A stretch of DNA of 64,000 nucleotides from Ceratorhiza oryzae-sativae. Its lineage: Eukaryota > Basidiomycota > Agaricomycetes > Cantharellales > Ceratobasidiaceae. This document shows positions 58,251 through 64,000 of the stretch, one piece after another. The position numbers and the translations under genes were made by a program. The stretch lies in contig JARWMV010000003.1 of NCBI GenBank assembly GCA_030998015.1, positions 62,001 through 126,000 of the forward strand. The letters run 5' to 3'. Each line of letters begins with the position of its first letter. Positions within the stretch are counted from its first letter, which is position 1. Under the pieces are notes generated by a model. That model made no database searches. It was given only the letters and a program-made list of their open reading frames with translations, and had not been told where the DNA came from.

Positions 58251-58774
58251 TGTCATGGCCTAGACCATGAGCACAGATTTATTCCAATTTATTATGATTT
58301 GTCTTATCTCTATTTTTCTGCTTTCATGGACAAGTCCTGTTTATTCAGATATATGCATAGAATTATTGACTGAGTCATGTGACCTTGTTGTTGTTGACCA
58401 TTGTTGATGTATTCCAGAATATTCTATTGACATGGCACCATCTCTCATATTATACAAATTTACCTAGCTTCCCATTTCACATGTACAGCCCCTTTAGTGA
58501 ATATATAAGCAAGAGTCTGAGAGCCTTAAGCATCAGAATTCAAACTCCTGTCAACATTCACCTTCAACCTGCATGGTCACCAAGCCAAGCAGTCTCTGCC
58601 CAGTCCTCTTTAGGACAAGTGCCCTTCTAAATCCTCTGCATGTCATTGCAACCCCCTCCCTCACTGCACATCAACCCCTGGATGTTGTGGCCTTGACCCT
58701 CAGCATCATAGCCCTTGGATTTGCCTTTGCCTCACAAGCATTAGGTATTATCACCCAGGTTGTCAGCTCTGACA
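58251..58774 (+). mobile_element. LTR, family 2, direct orientation
   Basis: TGTCATGGCCTAGACCATGA at the start and GTCAGCTCTGACA at the end; collinear with 61866-62374. Flanking bases (AGTCC left, CTAAA right) do not match, so it is not a clean solo insertion and may be a recombinant or truncated remnant at the junction of the DDE_1 piece and the next gene. Confidence 0.7.
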
Positions 58775-60288
58775 CTAAAAGTGGCTAAACAAGCAAAGCA
58801 AAAATCAGCTTGATTAACAAAGTCCTACAAGGAGCTCAAATGTCAGTGTACTGCACTTGCACTTGAATCAAATAAACAAAAAGAACTTCAAGTTACTGAA
58901 ATAAGGCTACACAAAACCAAAATGGAGCAATACAAGTCATCAAAAATGTGCTGGAAGAAGAGAGCATATGCTGCTGAACAATCTGGTCAACATATGCAAA
59001 CCAAACACTCAAACAATGGTCCTGTGCAGTGCTCCTTTTGGAGTAAACTATGTGGGGCTTATGATATTTGCATTTGCAGCCTTTCACATCAACTCATCAT
59101 GGCTGGGGTCTCTGCAGTACAAGCCCCAACAGTTATTCAAATGTGTGCAACTACATTTGGAGTGAAAATAAAGCATGTACCCTCACCATGATCAGTTGGT
59201 TGTTTTGTACTGGAAGCAGGGGTTGGAACAAAGATCCAGATGGGCACTATACTAGCAGCAGGACAAGGTATGTTTATTCATGAACAGCATTCAAAATGCT
59301 GAGATATATACATATAGGCATTACTACCAGCATGGATTTCACATTGCAGTGCATCATTAACTTTAGTAGTATGCATGTAATGGCAAACAGTGGAAGTACT
59401 CACAGCAGCTTTTCCTTGGAGTCAAATCAACACCAGACCATACAAGCAAAACCCAATTCTCAGTACTTAAAACCTCTTTCAAGGTTGTATGCAACACTCT
59501 CAAACATGCCCCAAAGCCTCAAGATTGTCATATTTCACTACTAGCAGTGGCAGACATTGCATGCAAGCTGTGCAGAGCTAATGGCAACCATGTTAAAGAT
59601 CAATTGAAGGTGGCTCAGCTAGAACAAGAGTGGAGAGTTGAATCATGGGTCAATTATCTGGTTAACCTAGCACTTATGAACCTAGATATTGCAGAGGCCC
59701 AAATGGTCCATGAAATTATTCATAATTGCTCTGAAACTGCTGCTGGGGGTGTTGATGCTTTTGCTGGCCTAACTCTGGATGCTCAAGAGCACATACATGC
59801 AACTGAATACAAAATATAAGTCACTGAGCTGGGTAGCACTGAGTTTAATCAAAGTGCACCTAGTACTCAGCTTGATTGCACTTGCTTGGTTGAAGGGGGA
59901 TGCTCTGCACATAAAGATATGAATGCAGCAAAGGGGGGCACTTCTGTGATGCCAATATTCTGGGGGAAAACAATTAGTTCACCACACCTGCAGTTCTTTT
60001 TAAAAAAGACAATGATGCAACTATCTCCCTTGCATTACCCTCTTCTCACATATTGCCAGCTCAGTCTCATGCCATCCCAGTTTCTGAAGCAGGCACAATG
60101 AAGCTCTGTAGCTTAGCTGGAGCTGTTTTCAATCACAAAGATGACAAGAAGGGCCATCAGGATAGCCATGTGTATTGGTTTGAGGCAAATTGTCAGAGCC
60201 AACAACCTGAACCACAATGCCTAATGCTTGTGAGGCAAAGGCAGACCTATAGGCTATGATGGCCAAAGGTCAAACTGTAACATCTGGA

Positions 60289-61167
60289 TGTTATGACCCG
60301 CCTAGCAGACATAACCTAACAACCGAATATTGTACAGATTTATGGCATTTTTCCCGAAGCGGAACAAACCATAAACAGGATCACATGATCTCAGCGCTTA
60401 CCCAACGATTAAGCGCCGGTGGTTACCCTGAACTCGCTCCAGCATTTCTCTCCCATGTTACTTGGAGCGAGGAGCGAGTTGTCACGTGACCTCGGCGCTT
60501 ACCCAACAATTAAGCGCCGGTGGTTACCCTGAACTCGCTCCAGTGTTTCTCTCCCATGTTACTTGGAGCGAGGAGCAAGTTGTCATGTGACCTCGGTGCT
60601 TACCCAACAATTAAGTGCTGGTGGTTACCCTGAACTCGCTCCAGCGTTTCTCTCCCATGTTACTTGGAGCAAGGAGCGAGTTGTCACGTGACCTCGGCGC
60701 TTACCCAACAATTAAGTGCCGGTGGTTACCCTGAACTCGCTCCAGCGTTTCTCTCCCATGTTACTTGGAGCAAGGAGCGAGTTGTCACGTGACCTTGGCG
60801 CTTATCCAGCGATTAAGCGCTGGGTGCTTAAGTCCAAAAGTCACATGACCCTCGGACCTCGCGCGGCTCTATAAGATTCGGAGCCGCACAAACTTAAGAC
60901 AAACAATTACCTAACCCATAGTACTGTACATAACCTACACCTACTGCAGAGTGTGCTTAGATAATACGTCCACAGCCACCGCAGCCACAGGTATATATAA
61001 GGAGGATAAAGCAAGACTGGACGCCTCAGCTTGCTTTATCTCATCAACCACCATAGACCATAGCAAACACTGTAACTAGAACGCTCAATACATACTGCAT
61101 AGCACCAAACCGTCAACGCAGCCACTACTTAAGTGCTCCACAAGGGAGCCTCCAGAGGGTCACAACA
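60289..61167 (+). mobile_element. Solo LTR of the chromovirus family (family 1)
   Basis: Starts TGTTATGACCCG, ends GGTCACAACA; target duplication CTGGA at 60284-60288 and 61168-61172. At 879 bp it is longer than the chromovirus LTRs because it has four copies of the internal tandem unit. Confidence 0.9.
60421..60824 (+). repeat. Four 101-bp tandem repeats in the solo LTR
   Basis: Units start at 60421, 60522, 60623 and 60724 with GGTTACCCTGAACTCGCTCC. Each carries TCACGTGA or, once, TCATGTGA, and the inverted pair ACTCGCTCCAG / TTGGAGCGAG. Copy number differs among LTRs (2, 1 and 4). Confidence 0.9.
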
Positions 61168-61822
61168 CTGGAGGTGGATGTGTAGTGAGGAGATGTGGTG
61201 TGATAATACACAAGGATATATAGAAGTGTGCTTGTCCTAAAGAGGACTGGGCAAGTACTGATTGGCTTGGTGACCACTCAGGTAGAAGGTGGGTTTTGAC
61301 AGGAGGTCAAGTTCTGAGGCTTAAGGCTCTCAGACTCTCCCTTATATATTCACAGGTGAGGCCGTACATATGGAATGGGAAGCTATACAAAGTTGTACAA
61401 CATGTAAAGTAGTGCCATGTCAACAGAATATTCTGGAATGCATCAACAACAGTCAACAACAACAAGGCCACATGACTCAGTCAATAATTCTATGCATCTA
61501 TCTGAATAAACAGGGCTTGTCCAAAACTAGAAGATAGAGGTAAAACAAAATAAAATAAAATCAGAATAAAATTGTGCTCATGGTCTAGGCCATGACACAA
61601 ATTACCATCATCCTTGCTGTTTTTGAGATACAAGTAATGTTTGATATAGCTCATATATTGATGCAGCAACTGAACTTGCTGTACAACACAACACATATAT
61701 GAAGTTCATGGAGCACTGCAAACACAAGAAAGCATCTGGTGTGCTTAACCATATGGAAAGCAATATTGTCAAAGGTTTAAACTGTCCTGCCACTCTTGCT
61801 GAGCTACTCATAATGTCAATCT

Positions 61823-61866
61823 AGAGATGTCTTGCCAGCACACTGGCATGCTGGCAAGACATCTCT
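61823..61866. repeat. Perfect 18-bp palindrome with 8-nt loop
   Basis: AGAGATGTCTTGCCAGCA, loop CACTGGCA, then the exact reverse complement. It abuts the family-2 LTR start. The arms resemble the hAT tips (AGAGATGTTGTGCCAG), so it may be a miniature or leftover hAT. Confidence 0.7.
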
Positions 61867-62374
61867 GTCATGGCCTAGACCATGAGCACGATTTTATTAT
61901 GAATTTTCTATATTTTATAACTTCCTTTTACAATGTTTTGGACAAGTCCCGTTTATTCAGATATATGCGGTTTATTTACCTTCATGTCATGTGACCCTGT
62001 TGTTGTTGACTCAATGTTTGGTGTTACTGGAATGTTCTGTAGTGACGTGGCACTGTTAGCTTCTTATTGGTCCTGGTATTTGATTTGTACTGCCTCGGCC
62101 ATGAATATATAAGGGAGAGTCTGAGAGCCTTAAGCCTCAGAACTCAACCTCCTGTCGTATCCCTTCTACTACCTGTGTGACTTACCAGTCCATAGTCCCT
62201 GCCCAGTCCTCTTAAGGACAAGTGCACCTACTACCCTACCTCCTTGCGTCTTATCGCACCCTCACTGCACATCCCACCTTAGACGTTGTCAGTAAAGCCT
62301 CCAGCATCGCTGCCCATAGGCTTGTCATCACCACTTAGGTGTTTGACGTTACTGTTCAGGTTGTAGCTCTGACA
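61866..62374 (+). repeat. 5' LTR of the second gypsy element (family 2)
   Basis: TGTCATGGCCTAGACCATGA to GTAGCTCTGACA, 509 bp. It contains a TATATAAGG promoter-like box near 62106 followed by GAGAGTCTGAGAGCC. The element continues rightwards out of the window, so its partner LTR is not seen. Confidence 0.8.
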
Positions 62375-62741
62375 TTAGGTCGAGTTCTTCCTCATCACTC
62401 GGGATTGAGACGTACCCCTGTACTAGCCTACTGTGAAACGGAGAAAGGCTTGGACCGCATAATAGTCAAAAGCGGAAAGAGACTATCCAGTAACAGGTGT
62501 CTACAAGGCAGACGGTACCTATCACCCAACCCTAGGACTCTTGTCCATCACCGCACGTGTCGCAGACAGCAAACTACCCACTTGCAAAAAAGACGCTCTA
62601 TATCACACCCGTCAAAGGCTTGTTGATTAGTTGTAGTCATTGTTCAACGCTAGGTAGCAGAGCAGCCACAGTGTTTGAGAGTGAAAATCCCGGCTTCAAG
62701 AGCACCCACCATACTTGTCCATCCCACTCCCTTTTTTAGCT
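62375..62741 (+). other. Leader of the second gypsy element
   Basis: Between the LTR and the gag start. The tRNA primer site would be expected right after 62374 (TTAGGTCGAG), but I cannot match it to a specific tRNA. Confidence 0.4.
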
Positions 62742-64000
62742 ATGTCCGCACCAAACCCTGCCCCCGCTTGGATTCAGTTCGATGCCACTCAGATTCAAAT
62801 ACCCACCGATCCAGCCGACCTATTAGCATTTACCCAAACGATCAAGGACGCGCTGATCGCAATAAACAACAATCTGGCGGTATTCATCAATCAACAGTCG
62901 GCTGAACTATCCACTATCAACACCACTCTCCAGAACCACGATACAAGCCTATCTAACCTTGATACGAATGTAGTCGCGCTCCAGGCTGCAGTCCAAGCAC
63001 CTGGTACAAGCACCTCTATTGCGCGTACTTGAGCACCCAAGTTATCAGCACCTGCTAAATTCGATGGTTCAGATAAAAACAAAGCGGTATCCTTCAGGGT
63101 CGCGGTGGCCCATTATTTGTGGACTTCCTATCCCTCTGCGACTGCTGATGAGCAGATCGCTTACATCATTTCATGCCTGGATGGCAAAGCGCACAAATGG
63201 CTGGAACCCTATTTGGAAGACAATGTTATCAATGGCAATCCAGTCACTTGGCTTCACAATGTCAATGACTTCTGGACCCAATTTAACGCTTGCTGGAACG
63301 TTGCCAACAAAACCGAAAACTTCAGGGCAAAATTCAAATCGCTCAAACAAAAGAATTCGGTCCAAGAATACTTCAAAGACTTCCAGACATATTCCCAGGG
63401 CCTCGGCTACAATGACGCATCCCTTCGCGATCACTTCTATGATGGTCTCACAGTCAAAATCAAGGAATTCCTCGTGGCCCAAGACTACGATCATATGGCT
63501 GCCAATGTCACCCTGCAAACCCTTGCAGATAAGGCACTCAGAATCGACCAGCGCATTGAGTCGTTCCAGGCACAAAACCCATCTTCCAAATCCTCCACTT
63601 CCAATGTGGCTAGCACCTCTACCAAAGCTTCCACTTTGCCGTCAACAGCTCCTCCCAAAGGCCAGGCCAGGGAAAAGATGTCTGTTGGGGAAAAGGTGTA
63701 CACGCTTGGTCCAGATGGCAAGGCTTGCAAAGGAACAATCGCAGCTATAAACCGCAATGCCAAAGGACAGTCGATTCCCACGATCAAATGGAATGACGGA
63801 TCATCTGAGGAAACAACCTTCAAACAAATCCAAAAAGATTCGCATCCAATCGTTGTTGCTCCTCCAGCTCCCCAACTCGCTAAAGGATCAGGTCCAGGAC
63901 CCATGGATCTTGACTCAGCGGGCAAAGGAAAAAAGCCTCTCATCTGCAATAACTGTGGAGGAAGAGGCCATATCGCAAGTGCCTGCCCATCCAAACCCTA
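62742..64000 (+). pseudogene. gag of the second gypsy element, runs off the window
   Basis: Starts MSAPNPAPAWIQFDATQIQI, then a coiled coil (TINTTLQNHDTSLSNLDTNV). An in-frame TGA lies at 63030-63032, after which the same frame continues APKLSAPAKFDGSDKN and the capsid region (IAYIISCLDGKAHKWLEPYL, KQKNSVQEYFKDFQTYSQGL) without further stops. A small insertion resembling a barrel fold (GEKVYTLGPDGKACKGTIAA, near 63682-63740) precedes the zinc knuckle CNNCGGRGHIASAC (CX2CX4HX4C) near 63945-63990. Well preserved apart from the one stop, so this element is younger than the chromovirus. Confidence 0.85.

Larger units (their letters stand above)
60191..61597 (-). mobile_element. Solo LTR, family 2, inverted, holding another solo LTR
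   Basis: Begins TGTCAGAGCC and ends TCTAGGCCATGACA on the plus strand. Target duplication CAAAT at 60186-60190 and 61598-61602, inside the TE gene. About 520 bp once the nested 60289-61167 insertion is removed. Confidence 0.88.
58775..61822 (+). pseudogene. Abundant-family agaricomycete TE gene, split by an LTR
   Basis: Pieces 58775-60190 and 61598-61822. Seen: KTKMEQYKSSKMCWKKRAYA, VSAVQAPTVIQMCATTFGVK, LCRANGNHVKDQLKVAQLEQ, GGCSAHKDMNAAKGG, LAGAVFNHKDDKKGHQDSHV, and after the LTR ATELAVQHNTYMKFMEHCKH and NHMESNIVKGLNCPATLAEL. From memory this order belongs to a very abundant repeat-associated gene family in mushroom-forming fungi whose transposon class I am unsure of (KDZ-like is possible). 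Many stops and frame changes are present. Removing the LTR joins YWFEAN across the CAAAT duplication. Confidence 0.55.

Noticed and set aside
58251..61597. One large element with inverted terminal repeats
   Set aside because: The inverted ends are two family-2 LTRs in opposite orientation; the right one has its own CAAAT duplication, so they are separate events.
1..64000. CRISPR arrays, rRNA genes or bacterial operons
   Set aside because: No regularly spaced direct repeats with unique spacers and no rRNA-like sequence; gene structure is eukaryotic.

Overview
The window looks like nuclear DNA of a mushroom-lineage fungus (Basidiomycota, Agaricomycetes; a Rhizoctonia-type genome is my best guess, by inference only). 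Genes have many introns of about 45-60 nt, the conserved genes are fungal/eukaryotic (a Mub1/SamB MYND protein and a SMARCD/Rsc6 SWI/SNF subunit), and the right half is packed with chromovirus, hAT, DDE_1 and other mobile-element remains.

Layout. (1) 1-4.4 kb: at the left edge, the broken N-terminal end of a paralogue of the 29-32 kb gene, then the complete mub1-like gene. (2) 5.1-25.1 kb: a tandem array on the minus strand, read as A1-LP1-A2-LP2-A3. 'A' is an unrecognised gene family followed by a tail that carries a recurring mini-exon-like motif. 'LP' is a cassette with a CCL2/ricin-B-type beta-trefoil lectin and a PrpB-like isocitrate lyase/PEP mutase superfamily enzyme. In LP1 both genes are frameshifted; in LP2 both are intact. 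A3 is a decayed copy with a ~280-bp insertion. (3) 26-32.7 kb: a small secreted cysteine-rich protein, the SMARCD/Rsc6 gene in 8 exons, and an unusual gene with two degenerate DEAD-box-helicase C-terminal halves in tandem and no ATPase half. (4) 32.7-64 kb: a nest of transposable elements.

The nest can be untangled by target-site duplications. A DDE_1 transposase gene (35.6-58.2 kb) was split by an 18.6-kb Ty3/gypsy chromovirus (36342-54921, TSD ATTGT) and by a solo LTR of another family (55848-57895, TSD TCAAG). That solo LTR was hit by a 740-bp element with 168-bp inverted ends. The chromovirus was split inside the integrase zinc finger by an 8.4-kb hAT transposon (41151-49581, TSD AATCTTGT). 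The hAT transposase gene was itself split by a 1.44-kb relative (44641-46083, TSD TGGTTTAG). To the right lie an abundant-family agaricomycete TE gene (58.8-61.8 kb), split by a solo LTR (TSD CAAAT) that holds another solo LTR (TSD CTGGA), and then a second gypsy element whose gag runs off the window.

The most notable observation is that the chromovirus carries about 3.3 kb of extra genes between its chromodomain and its polypurine tract: a 309-aa ORF that overlaps the pol stop by ATGA, a spliced antisense gene, and a Rep-like gene with HUH-endonuclease and SF3-helicase motifs resembling geminivirus/CRESS-DNA Rep. All six Rep motifs are present, but one in-frame TGA lies just before motif I.
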